A DNA stretch of 64,000 nucleotides from Kofleriaceae bacterium (GTDB lineage: Bacteria > Myxococcota_A > Polyangia > Haliangiales > Haliangiaceae), in the NCBI GenBank assembly GCA_018057825.1, contig JAGPCY010000001.1, positions 372,001 through 436,000 on the forward strand. Reading direction: 5' to 3'. Positions within the stretch are counted from its first letter, which is position 1, and each line of letters starts with the position of its first letter. Shown in pieces: positions 10,001-19,977 of the stretch. The position numbers and the translations under genes were made by a program. The notes below the pieces were generated by a model. That model saw only the letters and a list, made by a program, of their open reading frames with translations, made no database searches and was not told the DNA's origin.

Positions 10001-13000
10001 TCGGTGTAGATCGCCTCACCGATCTTGGTCTTGACCCACGCGGCGCCGCCGTTCGAACGATTGACATGGGTTGCGATCGGGCGGCCGAGCCCATCCACGT
10101 CTGTCCATCGCGTCTCGGTGTTGACACAGCCGGCGCCGCAGCTCACCTGATTGGGTCCGGCCTGCCAGAGTTGCGCGCCCGTGCCGGGCTCGTACTCGGC
10201 GGTGGTGACGTGGCCCCTCTGGTTGCTGGTCGAGACCACGAACCGTTGGGTCGCTTCGTAGGTGTACTCCTCGCGGGGACCGGCGGGTTGCTGGTTGGGC
10301 AGCCGCTGCCACATCCGCGGGCCCGAGGGTAGGTAGTCCCAGGTCGTGACCGCCGAGGTGGCGTAGTCGGGCGAACCGGCGTTGACGCCGAAGAACGTTC
10401 GCTGACTGGTCGCGTGTCGGTTTCCAGCATCGAAGGTGGTCACCTCGTAGCCCTGCCACGTGGGCACGGCGCCCTGGTATTGCAGCAGGGCCTTCGTCGT
10501 TGGCTGAAGGCGGTAGAGGCCGGACTCGGCGAGAAGTGCGTACCCGGTGAAGGTGTACCGGTCTCCGTCGTCGGCGACCTCGCTGTCTTGCGTGAACTCG
10601 TAGCTCTTCACGTAGAGTCGCGGGAGGCTGGTGGCGTCGGCCTGGGGCGCCCACTGTGTGAGCGTGACGCCGAGCGAGCTGGGGTACGCGCGGCACGCCG
10701 TCTCGGTCTGGCTGTTGCTGCAGGTCCAGGTCCGCTTCGCGGTGGCATGGAAGGTCTTGAGGGCTCCGCCGAAGAGCTGGTACGGCGCCCAGGTCATCTC
10801 TTCGATGGTGTGGGGCGTCGCGGCGGGCCCCGCGGGGTACCGGAGCGTGGTCTTCAGGCGGCCGCTCCAGTCCACGGTGTAGTCGTAGCGCTCGGTGACT
10901 TTGGCCTGCGATGGCAGCGTGGCCGTCACCGCTTCGAAGCCGCGGAAGCCCCAGCGGCCTTCGTCATCCTGGTTCCAGACGGGATGCGTATACTGATAAT
11001 CCGTCCGCCCGACGTCTGCGTCCCAGCGGTCTTTCGTTTCGATCCGTTGAACGACCCAGCGCGACTCCGGTAGCGCCTTCTGCGCGGCTGGTGCCTGGAT
11101 CACGACGCTGGTGTCGGCCGTCGAGGTTGCCGCGTAGATGACGTCGATCGTGCGTCCCCGGCCATTCTCGATGCGCCGCAGTCGGCGCAGCGGCTGGCTA
11201 TCGCCGTCGCGGAACTCCGTGAGCAGATCGGGCGAGATGCTCGCGTGCCACGCCTCGACTAGGCCGTCGCCGTCGAGGTCGATGAGCGACTTCGTCGCCG
11301 CCCACGTGTTAGAGGAAGTTGGAAGGACGCCAGCCTCGAAAGCCCGCGTCTCCTCCACTGCACGCTCCCGGACCTCCAGAGGGAGAGCCTGGGGCAGGAG
11401 CAGGCGGCCGCCGATGTTGACGTGAGCCTTGGGCTCCGTCCAGGCCTGGATGAAGGAGTCCCACGTGGACTCGACGAGGTCTGGCCGACCATCGACGTCG
11501 AGGTCCCGGAGACTCGCGCGGTTCACCCGGACCCCGGCCGTCGAGAAGCCGCTCGGGCCCGGAGCCGAGATCGTCGAATCGTAGTGCGACCGGCTGAAGG
11601 CCTGCACGCCAGCGCCGGAGTTGGCGAGCAGGTCCGTGATTGGGACCAGGCTGCCAACGCGCGACCATGAGAACCCGAGGCCTCCGTTCCGATACAGGTA
11701 GACCGCATCAGACGCGGACACGGTGTCCCAGGTCGGGAGCGCGTTCCGCCCGGGGTCGAACTGACTGAGGTTGTACTTCCAGGTGAGATCCGGCAGCCCG
11801 TCGCCCGTCAGATCCATGAGCGTCGAGAGGCCGTACACGTCGAAGTTGTCCCGTTGCCCCTCGCCGAAGAAGAGCGGATAGCACTTGCTTCCTGGGGTCG
11901 TCGTGCAGCTCAGGGAGAGAGGGGCGCTCCGGGGCGCGAGCCAGAAGTAGGGGTGCCCGGGCGCCCATGGCTCGAGGTTGCCCTCGCCATCGTTGAGGAA
12001 GATGAACCACCACTCCATCGTCGGCACGGCTGCGGCATCCGCAGAGCCCCTTACGACGCCGTCCAGATCGCCGTCGCCATCGAAGTCCTGGAGGGCGTGC
12101 GTCGTCGATGAGAAGCCGTCCCCCCCGAACGACGAGTCACCGCTATCGGACTCGAGGGGGATCGGCTGGTATTTGATCTCCGGGGTCTGGCTGAGGGTGC
12201 CGCCGAGGTTCTCGTAGATGAGCCAGGGATACCCGCCGCAGGTGTTGACCTGTGCGCTGACGAGCTCGCAGTTGATCTGCGCAATGGGTTGGCCGGGCAC
12301 AGGAACATCGGCCTGGTCGTGTGACGAGCAGCTAGCTCGACACCGTTCGTAACAACCGACTTGGTCGTCGTGGCAGTCGCCTCCCGGCTCGCTGCGCATC
12401 TCGACCGAGTCGAAGCAGGCGTCCAGGCAGCCCTGAGGCGGGTCGGGATCGCTATGGTTCACGAAGTTGCCGCACGGGGTCAGCCCGGTAGGGCTCGCAA
12501 AGCAGTCGGCGATCTCGGCGTCATCGTAGTAGCACGTCGAACCGAAGTTGCCGGGAACGGGGCAGGTGATCGCCGCCTGGACGCACTCGTCGCTGAGGAT
12601 CGGGCACGCGGCCAACTCGACGTTCGCATCGCAGGATGGCCATGGGCCAAATGGCTGGCTCAGGTTGGGGTTGTAGAAGAGGCTATGGTGGATCGCTGTG
12701 ACGAGGTCGGGTCGACCGTCGCCGGTCATGTCGAGCCACCTGTAGACGAGGTTGGAGCCCGGGTTATCCTCGCAGCCCTCGATACTTCCCATGTTGTGCG
12801 TCAGCGTGTGCTGGCTGCTGAGGGAGCAGCCTTCGGCACCAGAAGGGGCCCCGAGAGCCCAGGGCAAGCGCGGGAGCGTGATCGTTGGGCTCGCCGGCCC
12901 GAACAGGATCTCGCCGGTGGGTTGACGGCCCAGGTTCCGGTGCCAAACGAACCGGCACTCGCTCGGGTCGTCCACGGTGCGAAGCCGATCCGGGCGGCCA

Positions 13001-14174
13001 TCGCCATCGAAGTCGAGCAGCATCGCCTCGACCGTCGGCCAACGGCCGGGCGAGCGGGTGCCCCACGTTGGGACATCCGGTGAGCCGACCGTGGTCACGC
13101 CGACCTGGCTTTGATCGAAGGACCGCTCGAGCCGGTTGTACTCGAAGGTGACCGGCGGCAGGTCTACGCGGGGCTCCGTGTCGCCCCAGGCGCTCTCCTG
13201 GATGCGAATGAGCTGATGGAAGGGCCCATGACGATCCGTGCAGGAACTCGCCTTCTCGTCGTAGGTGAGTGAGATCTCCCGGGTGTGTTGCGCCGGGCTC
13301 CAGGACGCGCCAGGGGCATGCGCGTAGATGCGGATCTTCTGGAGACGCCCGCTCCTCGTGAGGTCGAGACGCGGGTCGTGTGTCACGGCGATTTCGTTGT
13401 TCTCGCAGGTGACGGACGCCCAGTCGAAGAGGATCGTCGCGAAGGGCGCGAGGTTTGGGGTCGTGGTTGGATTCGAAGTGTAGGTGATCGTTGAGATCCG
13501 AGATCCACTCCAGGAGTAGGTGATCGTGTTTCCGTAGGCGTCGACCGTTCGGGTCAGGGGCGTCCAGCCGACGTGGCCGAAGCCGTCGCCGAAGTAGTGG
13601 GTCACGCCGTTGGGAGCGAGCGCGCGCCAGCGGTACGCGACGTGGGCTGCCATGCGTTCGTATCGGATGTACCCGTCATCCGACTGTGCCCGGTAGGTGG
13701 CCAAGACATCCGGGTGAGACGCCCCCTCGTCGATGCGAACGAACGGGCGGTCACCTGAGAGTGAACTCGTGAATCGCTGCCGTTGCCAGCTCGTCGACGA
13801 GAGGCCCGCCATGTAGGTCTGCTCGAGGTACGAGTAGGACGTGTCGAGCTGGATCGTCGGGATCGGGAGTGTCCAGCCGTCGGCGATGCCGCCGTATTGC
13901 CCGGCTGACGACGAGTACACGAGGGAGAGGCTTGGCTGCATGCCCATCCGGCCCGGCGGCCGGTGATGGGGTACGCGTAGCGAAGGTCGCCGGTCTGGGT
14001 CGAGACGGTGGCGTCTTCGACGGCGATGTCGCGGCCCTTTGGCGCCTTGGGCTCGGTGAAGGTGTCGGGGACGGTGGTGAGGTCCCCGGGTGCGGCCCAC
14101 AGAGGCGAGATGATGACGAACGAGAGGAAGAGCGCGAGTGCTCGCGCGGTTCGTGAACGTCGCTGCCTGGACAT
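7075..14174 (-). CDS. Giant exported SpvB/TcdB-middle/RHS-repeat toxin with variable C-terminal tip (apparent frameshift near 13960)
   Basis: About 2,365 residues if one frameshift is corrected. The start at 14174 has a strong ribosome site (AGGAGGG, 14178-14184) and encodes a signal peptide ending near LWAAPG. That frame is lost near 13955-13965, where one base appears missing: the second frame continues with PPGRMGMQPSLSLVYSS, the conserved SpvB start. FG-GAP/VCBS-like repeats follow (DFDGDGRPD, DMTGDGRPD, DLTGDGLPD, DLDVDGRPD, DLDGDG), with a Cys-rich insert near 12250-12600, a TcdB-middle region, many YD repeats, and an RHS core (LSYYGVRYYDP...NPLRYLDPDG) ending near 7700. The last ~210 residues are a variable tip: a glycine-zipper membrane-like segment, a Pro/Thr linker and an unrecognised charged domain. 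SpvB-plus-RHS order resembles TcB-TcC cocoon proteins that encapsulate a toxin. Sequencing error, true frameshift or slippage are all possible. Confidence 0.85.
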
Positions 14175-14177
14175 GTT

Positions 14178-14184
14178 CCCTCCT
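14178..14184 (-). promoter_or_regulatory. Ribosome binding site that fixes the RHS gene start
   Basis: On the minus strand AGGAGGG lies three bases before the ATG at 14174. This strong site, together with the signal peptide it leads into, argues that translation begins here and not at internal codons in the other frame. Confidence 0.7.
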
Positions 14185-14240
14185 GCGATCGGTTTCCCGG
14201 CGAGCTGACGCGCGCCAGAGATGAAGACGCTCGGCGAGCG

Positions 14241-14537
14241 TCAGCGGTCGTCGTTACATGTGGATAGCTGGTCGGTGGCGCGCGCCGCCATGGCGCAGTC
14301 CCACTGCGCGCGAGTGACCGATTGTTCGCAGCGGACGAGAAAGCCGTCGCCCAGCGACGAGCGCAGCGCCTCGCGCGAGGCGTAAAGGCTGCCGTCGCCC
14401 GAGGCGACGGTTCTCAGTTCGACCAGGTGCTCGCGCAAGCGCAGGCACTCGGGTCGACCGATTCCGCCAGGCGCCGAGTCGCACCCACACATCGTTCCCA
14501 CAAGCGCTACAGACAACGCCGTGCACGCGAGCCTCAT
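14241..14537 (-). CDS. Small Cys-containing lipoprotein
   Basis: A 98-residue protein with a signal peptide and lipobox-like end (GTMCGC, about residues 17-22). The mature part is short and helical with paired Cys residues (ECLRLREHL; FLVRCEQ; QWDCAMAA; LSTC). The ATG at 14537 is chosen because it begins exactly at the signal peptide; a longer frame upstream has no signal features. It lies upstream of the RHS gene on the same strand with a 66-base gap, so it may be co-transcribed with it. I do not recognise the family; small lipoproteins of this Cys pattern next to large surface proteins could be accessory or export factors, but that is only inference. Confidence 0.65.
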   Translation of the reverse strand: MRLACTALSVALVGTMCGCDSAPGGIGRPECLRLREHLVELRTVASGDGSLYASREALRSSLGDGFLVRCEQSVTRAQWDCAMAARATDQLSTCNDDR

Positions 14538-14646
14538 CCGCACCTCCGACTTTACGGTCCTAGTTGTGCGCGACGGATGTGTCGCTGTCAAGGAGCATTG
14601 GCAGGGAAGTTGGACCCGCGTGGCAGACACGCTACGATCGCGGACG

Positions 14647-15396
14647 ATGACGCGTGCCGAAGTCCTGTGCACAGTCGCGGTCCTGGTCGCCTTCACCAGC
14701 GCCTGCGGCGGCGATGGCGGCGATCCGGGCGATCCGCAGCCGGGGGAGCTGGTGCTCTACGGGGAGCCGTACACGGGCGGGCAGTTCCACCTCGGGCCGG
14801 TCGACTGGGAGGAGAGCCAGTGGCACAACGCGTGCGCGCCGGCCGGCGGCTATGCGCCGGCGATCGCGGCGGCGGAGGGCGTGTACCTGGCCGGGCTGTG
14901 GGGCGGGCTGCCCGACGTGGCGGGCGCGTGCGACTCCTGCATCTACGTCCAGACCGCGGCGGGCAAGACGGCGCTCCTGCGGGTGGTGACCTACGGCGAC
15001 ACCAGCGCCAACAGCATCGACGTCAGCCCGGAGGCCTACGGGATCCTCGACAGCGGCGAGTTCCCGCGGGCGATGACCTGGCAGTTCGCGAAGTGCAACG
15101 ACACCGGGCCCATCTACGTCGACTTCCAGACCGAGGCCAACCCGTTTTGGACCAGCCTGTGGATCCGCAACGCCCGGGTGCCGCTGGCCCGGGTCGAGGT
15201 CACGAGCGCGAACCATCCGTCGCCGGTGGCGCTGGTGCGTGGCCCCGACGGCACGTTGACCGACGCCGCGGGGTTCGGCGAGGGGCCCTTCACGTTGACG
15301 CTGACCGGCGTCGACGGGCAGGTGGTGTCCGCGGCGTTCCCGTGGCCGACCGGCGGCGTCGGCGGCGCGACCCTGACCACCGCGAACTTCCGCTGA
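14647..15396 (+). CDS. Expansin-like lipoprotein
   Basis: A 249-residue lipoprotein (lipobox FTSAC, Cys20, then GGDGGDPGDPQPG tether). The mature part resembles a two-domain bacterial expansin. The first domain has the hallmark order of a double-psi beta-barrel: GACDSC, then GKTALLRVVTYGDT, then the SIDVSPEAYGIL signature and an ITW-like MTWQFAKC. The second is a beta-sandwich starting at GPIYVDFQ with PFWTSLWIRNARVPLARVEV, the pattern of a cellulose-binding expansin C-domain. Expansins loosen polysaccharide networks without hydrolysis. Lipidation would keep it on the cell surface, unlike most secreted expansins. It is divergent from the small lipoprotein at 14241-14537 across a 109-base region. 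Catalytic Asp positions cannot be assigned with certainty by eye. Confidence 0.8.
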   Translation: MTRAEVLCTVAVLVAFTSACGGDGGDPGDPQPGELVLYGEPYTGGQFHLGPVDWEESQWHNACAPAGGYAPAIAAAEGVYLAGLWGGLPDVAGACDSCIYVQTAAGKTALLRVVTYGDTSANSIDVSPEAYGILDSGEFPRAMTWQFAKCNDTGPIYVDFQTEANPFWTSLWIRNARVPLARVEVTSANHPSPVALVRGPDGTLTDAAGFGEGPFTLTLTGVDGQVVSAAFPWPTGGVGGATLTTANFR

Positions 15397-15427
15397 CGGC
15401 GGAGGTCCGCGGACCGCGGTGCGCGCG

Positions 15428-15604
15428 TCAGTCGTCGATCGGCTCGAAGTCGGCCTTGGTGGCGCCGCACTCGGGGCAAAACCAGTCGTCGGGCAGGGCC
15501 TCGAAGGCGGTGCCGGGGGCGACGCCCGACGCGGGGTCGCCCTCGGACGGATCGTAGATGTGACTGCACACGGCGCAGCGATAACGCTTGGGCTTCTGCG
15601 GCAT
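15428..15604 (-). CDS. Rubredoxin
   Basis: A 58-residue rubredoxin, an iron-only electron carrier of the cytoplasm. The four iron ligands are clear: CAVC (Cys10, Cys13) and CPEC (Cys43, Cys46), with the family's YDPSEGDP and [11 protein letters not shown] segments between. Length is typical. The ATG at 15604 is the natural start; upstream in-frame sequence is not rubredoxin-like. It is convergent with the expansin gene and divergent from the DUF72 gene with under 50 bases between starts, so the two probably share a promoter region. Possible redox partners are not evident locally. Confidence 0.97.
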   Translation of the reverse strand: MPQKPKRYRCAVCSHIYDPSEGDPASGVAPGTAFEALPDDWFCPECGATKADFEPIDD

Positions 15605-15650
15605 GGGGCGACGATCGCACGGCGCGCGGGCGCTGTGGCACGATGCCGTG

Positions 15651-16361
15651 GTGCGCTTCCTCGTCGGCACCAGCGGCTACGCCTACCCGCAATGGAAAGG
15701 CCGCTTCTACCCGCCGGAGCTGCCCGAGGATGACTACCTGGGTTACTACGCGGCGCGGCTGACCACGGTCGAGATCAACAACACGTTCTACCGGATGCCG
15801 AAGCCCGACGTGGTCGCGCGCTGGCGCGCGGCCGCGGGTCGGCCGGACTTCCGCTTCGTGTGGAAGGCGTCGCGCCGGGTGAGTCACCAGGCCAAGCTGC
15901 GGCCGCCCGAGGCCCACGACTCGATGGCCTACCTGTGGCGGATGGCCGAGCCCCTGGGCGACCAGCTCGGCCCGGTGCTGATCCAGACCCCGCCGTACCT
16001 GAAGAAGGACGCCGGGCTCCTGCGCGAGTTCCTGGCGGCGACGGTGCCCCCCGGCAAGGCGGTGGCCCTCGAGCTGGCCGCGCCGTCGTGGGACGACGAC
16101 GAGACCGACCAGATCCTGGCCGACGCCGGGTGCGCGCGCTGCGTCGCCGACAAGGAGGACGGCACGGCGCGGGTGGTGCGGACCGCGCCGTGGCTGTACG
16201 TGCGCTTGCGCAAGGACGACTACGCCGACGCCGAGCTCGACGCCTGGCTCGACCGCCTGCGCGCGCTGGGGGGCGACACCGCCTGGGTGTTCTTCAAGCA
16301 CGAGGACACCGCCCGCGGGGTCGAGCTGGCCCAGGCCCTGGCGGCCCGCGCTGCCGGTTGA
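15651..16361 (+). CDS. DUF72 family protein
   Basis: A 236-residue TIM-barrel-like DUF72 protein (YecE family) of unknown function. Hallmarks: [17 protein letters not shown] at the N-terminus, [25 protein letters not shown], and the C-terminal YVRLR and AWVFFKHED segments. The start is taken as GTG 15651 (a second GTG at 15648 is equally possible), because the barrel begins at once; the more upstream ATG would overlap the rubredoxin start and add a non-conserved leader. Cytoplasmic, no membrane segments. It forms a divergent pair with rubredoxin. Confidence 0.9.
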   Translation: MRFLVGTSGYAYPQWKGRFYPPELPEDDYLGYYAARLTTVEINNTFYRMPKPDVVARWRAAAGRPDFRFVWKASRRVSHQAKLRPPEAHDSMAYLWRMAEPLGDQLGPVLIQTPPYLKKDAGLLREFLAATVPPGKAVALELAAPSWDDDETDQILADAGCARCVADKEDGTARVVRTAPWLYVRLRKDDYADAELDAWLDRLRALGGDTAWVFFKHEDTARGVELAQALAARAAG

Positions 16362-16420
16362 GCCCGGCCGCGGATCGTGCGAGCATGGTCTTCGCCGTCC
16401 GCGTCTGATCGAGGTTCGCT

Positions 16421-17092
16421 ATGTCCATCCCCGCGCGTGTGACCGCGGCCGTGGCCACCCTGGCTGCGGCGGTTGGGGTTGCGTCTGCCCAGCCGGCGTC
16501 GGCCCAGCCAGCCATCGCGCCGACCACCGCCCCGGGCGAGGCCGCGCCACCCACCGCCGACCTCGCGCCGCTGCCCCCGGCCGAGCCACCGACCAGCCCG
16601 CCGACGCCGGTCGGGGTCGAGACCGAGTTCCTGTCGGCGACCGCGATGCCGTGGGAGGTGATGGTCGATCGCCAGTCGATCTGTCAGACCCCGTGCAAGA
16701 TCTACCTCGACGGTCCGCACTGGATCACGATGCGGACGCGCGAGGCCCGGCCGCTGCGCCTGGAGGTCGGCAACCTCGGCCTGCGCCCGAGTCAGGTGAC
16801 CGCGCAGGACCTCGGCACCGGCAAGTACGCCACCGGGATCACCTTCACCACCCTGGGCGGCATGGCGGTGGTGGTCGGCGTCGTGCTCACCGCGGTCGGT
16901 TGCTCGGCCGACGACCGCGAGGGCATGTGTACCGCCGGCCTCATCACCGGCGGCGCCGGCGCGCTCACCACGCTGGGCGGCATCTGGCTCATCCGCGCGG
17001 GCCTGCCGCGGATCAAGGTCCGCGCCCTCGAGCGCCGCGGCCTGGCGCTGTACACCACCGGCACCGGCGGTGGCCTGGCCGGCGCGTTCTGA
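16421..17092 (+). CDS. Hypothetical envelope protein with PEGA-like segment and membrane helices
   Basis: A 223-residue protein with a signal peptide (cleavage near VASAQ, residue 23) followed by an Ala/Pro-rich linker. Residues about 82-110 (QSICQTPCKIYLDGPHWI) resemble the C-x-x-P-C/PEGA-type surface domain common in myxobacteria. Two glycine-rich hydrophobic stretches (about 135-160 and 170-190) are probably membrane helices; a loop between them carries two Cys (GCSADDREGMC). Function unknown. It follows the DUF72 gene by 59 bases on the same strand and is followed immediately by hexamer array R2. Confidence 0.7.
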   Translation: MSIPARVTAAVATLAAAVGVASAQPASAQPAIAPTTAPGEAAPPTADLAPLPPAEPPTSPPTPVGVETEFLSATAMPWEVMVDRQSICQTPCKIYLDGPHWITMRTREARPLRLEVGNLGLRPSQVTAQDLGTGKYATGITFTTLGGMAVVVGVVLTAVGCSADDREGMCTAGLITGGAGALTTLGGIWLIRAGLPRIKVRALERRGLALYTTGTGGGLAGAF

Positions 17093-17108
17093 CCGCGCGC
17101 TGACCGTG

Positions 17109-17234
17109 GTCGGGCGCGGGCTCGGATCGGCCTCCGGCTCGGGCTCGGGCTCGGGATCGGCCTCGGGATCGGGATCGGGATCGGGATCGGGCTCGGGCTC
17201 GGGCTCGGGATCGGTGTCGGGATCGAGATCGTGC
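17109..17234. repeat. Intergenic hexamer array R2 (CTCGGG/ATCGGG)
   Basis: About 125 bases of six-base units, mainly GGCTCG and GGATCG on the + strand. It starts within 20 bases of the preceding stop codon and ends about 30 bases before the next gene on the same strand. It is a variant of the same CCGAxN consensus (read on the minus strand as CCCGAG/CCCGAT). Confidence 0.92.
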
Positions 17235-17265
17235 GCCTGGCATGCCACATGCCACACCGGCGCGC

Positions 17266-18747
17266 ATGGCTCGCGCGCTGCTGGGTTTCGCCACACTTCT
17301 CGCCCTCGCCGTCGGATGCGACGACACCACCGCGGTCTCGCCCGACGCCGCTGCGCCGGACGCGCCCGGGCTCGACGCGGGCGTGGTGGCGATGACGGTC
17401 GCGCTCAACCGCGATCCGGCGCCGGACCCCGATGACGTCCTGGTCGACGTGACCCTGACGATCGACGGCGTCGGCCGCGCCGGCGCGACGGTGGCGACCA
17501 GCGCGACCTCGGCCACGGTCGGGCCGCCGGCCGATCTCGGCGACGGCCGCTACCGGATCCGGGTCAGCCCGACGATCGCGTCGGGCGTGGTCGAGCTGTC
17601 GGTGACCGCCCTCGGGCAGCGCGTCGATCGCACCGCCCTCATCCTGCCGGTGGTCGCGTCGCACTGGGGCCAGCCCGAGCTGGTGCCGGGCCTGGTCAAC
17701 ACGCCGGGCTACGAGGACTCCGCCGAGGTCAGCCCCGATGGCGCCTGGCTCCTGGTGAGCGACACCTCACCGCTCGACATCATCTGCTGCGCGCTCGGCT
17801 GTGGCAGCGACGGTGCCGCCGCCCTCGATCCCGCCGGCGCCGCGTGCAACGTGAGCCTCGGGCCCCTCGGCCCGCCGGCCCGGCCGCGGTTCCCCGGGGC
17901 CGAGCGGTTCGTGTCGCCGACCGAGGTCCACGACGAGCTGCCGCCGCTGTGCGTCGACCTGCCGCCCGGCCAGGACTTCGCGATCGCGTTCCCGCCGGTG
18001 GCGGCCTACGGCTTTCGCCGCCAGCCCGACGGCAGCTTCGCCGAGCCGTTCCTCATCGCCTTCGACGCCGCCGGCATGCCTGGGTTGTACGGTCTGACCT
18101 TCGCCGCCCCGCCGGTCGGCACCGCGGCCACCGTGGTGTTCGCTCACGATACCCTCGATCAGTCGCCGACCAGCCCTGGCGTCGATCTGTTCCGCGAGTC
18201 GATCACGCTCGGCGCCGACCACCGCCTCGGCACGTACCAATGTGTCGGCGGTGTCGCCACGCCCGATCGCTACCCGGCCCGCGTGCCGCTGACCGATCCG
18301 TCGAGCGTGCAGGGCAACCCGACGGTCGTGCCCGACGGCATCATCTACGACAGCGAGAACGCCGCCCAAGATCTGTTCTTCGTCGCCGGCGATCCTCTCG
18401 GGGCGACGCCCCTGGCGGCCCCGGTGCGGGTCGCGCTGTCGACCGCCGAGCGCCACGAGACGATGCCGTACTTCCGCGACGGTCGGCTGTTCTTCTCGGC
18501 CGACAACCAGGCCCTGGTGTCGTCGGCGCGGGCCCCCGGCGGCAACCCCGGGCAAGCCGCGACCTGGGGGCCGGAGCGGACCGAGCTCGCGCTCGTGGCC
18601 CCGGGAACCTCGCCCGGTGAGGTGGTCGCGATCGGCGAGCCGTCGATCGAAGAGCGCAGCGGCGTGACCTCGCTGTACTTCGTCTACGGCCTGCGCACCG
18701 CCACCGGCACCGATCTCGGCGTGGCCCGGGTCCGCGCGGCGCCGTGA
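17266..18747 (+). CDS. Hypothetical lipoprotein, beta-propeller-like
   Basis: A 493-residue lipoprotein with signal peptide and lipobox LAVGC (Cys18), then an Asp/Ala-rich tether. Residues about 45-130 look like an Ig/Fn3-type sandwich (VLVDVTLTIDGVGRAG, YRIRVSPTI). The rest carries SPDG-type strands (EVSPDGAWLLVSDTS; MPYFRDGRLFFSADN; TSLYFVYGL) of the kind found in PD40/TolB-like propellers, and a Cys cluster IICCALGCG near 168-176. A binding or sensing role outside the inner membrane is plausible but not shown. The ATG at 17266 is chosen because it starts the signal peptide; an ATG 24 bases upstream is less likely. Monocistronic. Confidence 0.7.
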   Translation: MARALLGFATLLALAVGCDDTTAVSPDAAAPDAPGLDAGVVAMTVALNRDPAPDPDDVLVDVTLTIDGVGRAGATVATSATSATVGPPADLGDGRYRIRVSPTIASGVVELSVTALGQRVDRTALILPVVASHWGQPELVPGLVNTPGYEDSAEVSPDGAWLLVSDTSPLDIICCALGCGSDGAAALDPAGAACNVSLGPLGPPARPRFPGAERFVSPTEVHDELPPLCVDLPPGQDFAIAFPPVAAYGFRRQPDGSFAEPFLIAFDAAGMPGLYGLTFAAPPVGTAATVVFAHDTLDQSPTSPGVDLFRESITLGADHRLGTYQCVGGVATPDRYPARVPLTDPSSVQGNPTVVPDGIIYDSENAAQDLFFVAGDPLGATPLAAPVRVALSTAERHETMPYFRDGRLFFSADNQALVSSARAPGGNPGQAATWGPERTELALVAPGTSPGEVVAIGEPSIEERSGVTSLYFVYGLRTATGTDLGVARVRAAP

Positions 18748-18804
18748 CGTCGGGCGTCGCCGCGCCGTCGACAGCGCGCGGCCGAGCGGAGTAGCCTCGC
18801 GCCG

Positions 18805-19977
18805 GTGATCCCGCGTCGCGCCGCGCCGCAGCGGTACCAGCTCAGCAAGCGCGCCCTGGCGGTCGTCGCCAGCGGCCACCCGTGGATCTTCCGCGGCCTG
18901 ACCTCGAGCGCGCTGGCCGCCTTCGCCGACGGCCAGTGGCTGGCGCTCTACGACGGCGGCAACCAGGTGGTCGGCCACGGCGTCTACGCCGCCGAGGGCG
19001 CGATCGCGATCCGCGTGGTCAGCCGCGGCCCGATCCGGCCGCGCGGCCGCGACTTCGCGGCGCGGATCGATCGCGCGCTGGCCGCCCGGGCGCGTCTGCG
19101 GGCCGAGACCGATGGCTTCCGAGCGATCGCCGGCGAGAGCGACGAGCTGCCGGCGGTCGTCGTCGATGTGCTGGGACCGGCCGTGGTGGCCCAGGCCTAC
19201 GCCGCCGGGTTCGACGCCCTGGCGCGGCTGGCGGCGGTGCGGGTGGCGCGCGCCGTCGGCGCCGCGGGCGTGGTGGTGCGCGTCCCGACCCGGCGGTTCG
19301 GCGCCGCCGCCGGGCCGCGGGTCGTCGCCGGCGCGGTGCCCGACGTGGTCGCGGTCCGCGAGGGCCCGCTGGCCTTCGCGGCCAGTCCGAAAGCCGGACA
19401 GAAGACCGGGGCCTTCCTCGATCTGCGCGGGCTGCGACGCTGGGTGCGCGAGGCCCGGCTCGACGGTGCGCGCGTGCTCAACCTGTTCGCGTACACCGGC
19501 ATGATCGGCCGCGCCGCCGAGCACGCCGGGGCCGCGGTGATCACGCAGGTCGATCGCGACGGCGCGGCGCTGGCCTTCGCGGCCGCCCATCACGTCGGCG
19601 AGCCCGCGCGCCACCGCTTCGTCACCGCCGACGTCTTCGGGTTCCTGCCCCAGGTCGCCGAGCCCTATGAGCTGGTCGTCGTCGATCCGCCGTCGATGAC
19701 CTCGCGGATCGAGCAGGTGCCCGGGGTCCTGGCCACCTACCGTCGGCTCCACGCCGCCGCCGCGGCCCGAGTCGCGCCCGGCGGCCACCTGATCGTCGCG
19801 TGCTGCACCTCGCGCGTCACCCGCGCCGACTTTCGCGCTACCGCGCGCGCCGCGATCGGGGCCGGCTTCGTGTCGGTCGCCGAGCTGCCACCCGAGGTCG
19901 ATCACCCGGTCCGCTTCCCCGAGGCCGACTACCTGAAGGTGCTGGTGTTCCGTCGGGCCAGCGGCGGCGATGCCTGA
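18805..19977 (+). CDS. rlmI: Class I rRNA methyltransferase, RlmI-like
   Basis: A 390-residue SAM-dependent RNA methyltransferase of the RlmI/YccW type, which makes m5C in 23S rRNA. An N-terminal PUA-like domain (SKRALAVVASGHPWIFRG) is followed by a central domain and a Rossmann methyltransferase: KTGAFLDLRGLR, the SAM motif NLFAYTGMIG, VDRDGAAL, and the catalytic-loop VVVDPPSM. A Cys pair near the C-terminus (VACCTSRV) corresponds to the nucleophile region of m5C enzymes. Start is GTG at 18805. Its stop overlaps the ATG of the downstream glycosylase gene by eight bases, indicating translational coupling. Exact rRNA position cannot be assigned from sequence alone. Confidence 0.88.
   Translation: MIPRRAAPQRYQLSKRALAVVASGHPWIFRGLTSSALAAFADGQWLALYDGGNQVVGHGVYAAEGAIAIRVVSRGPIRPRGRDFAARIDRALAARARLRAETDGFRAIAGESDELPAVVVDVLGPAVVAQAYAAGFDALARLAAVRVARAVGAAGVVVRVPTRRFGAAAGPRVVAGAVPDVVAVREGPLAFAASPKAGQKTGAFLDLRGLRRWVREARLDGARVLNLFAYTGMIGRAAEHAGAAVITQVDRDGAALAFAAAHHVGEPARHRFVTADVFGFLPQVAEPYELVVVDPPSMTSRIEQVPGVLATYRRLHAAAAARVAPGGHLIVACCTSRVTRADFRATARAAIGAGFVSVAELPPEVDHPVRFPEADYLKVLVFRRASGGDA

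Noticed and set aside
7075..14174. Calling the RHS gene a pseudogene
   Set aside because: Only one base separates two otherwise intact frames of over 2,300 codons with no other stops; error or slippage is at least as likely.
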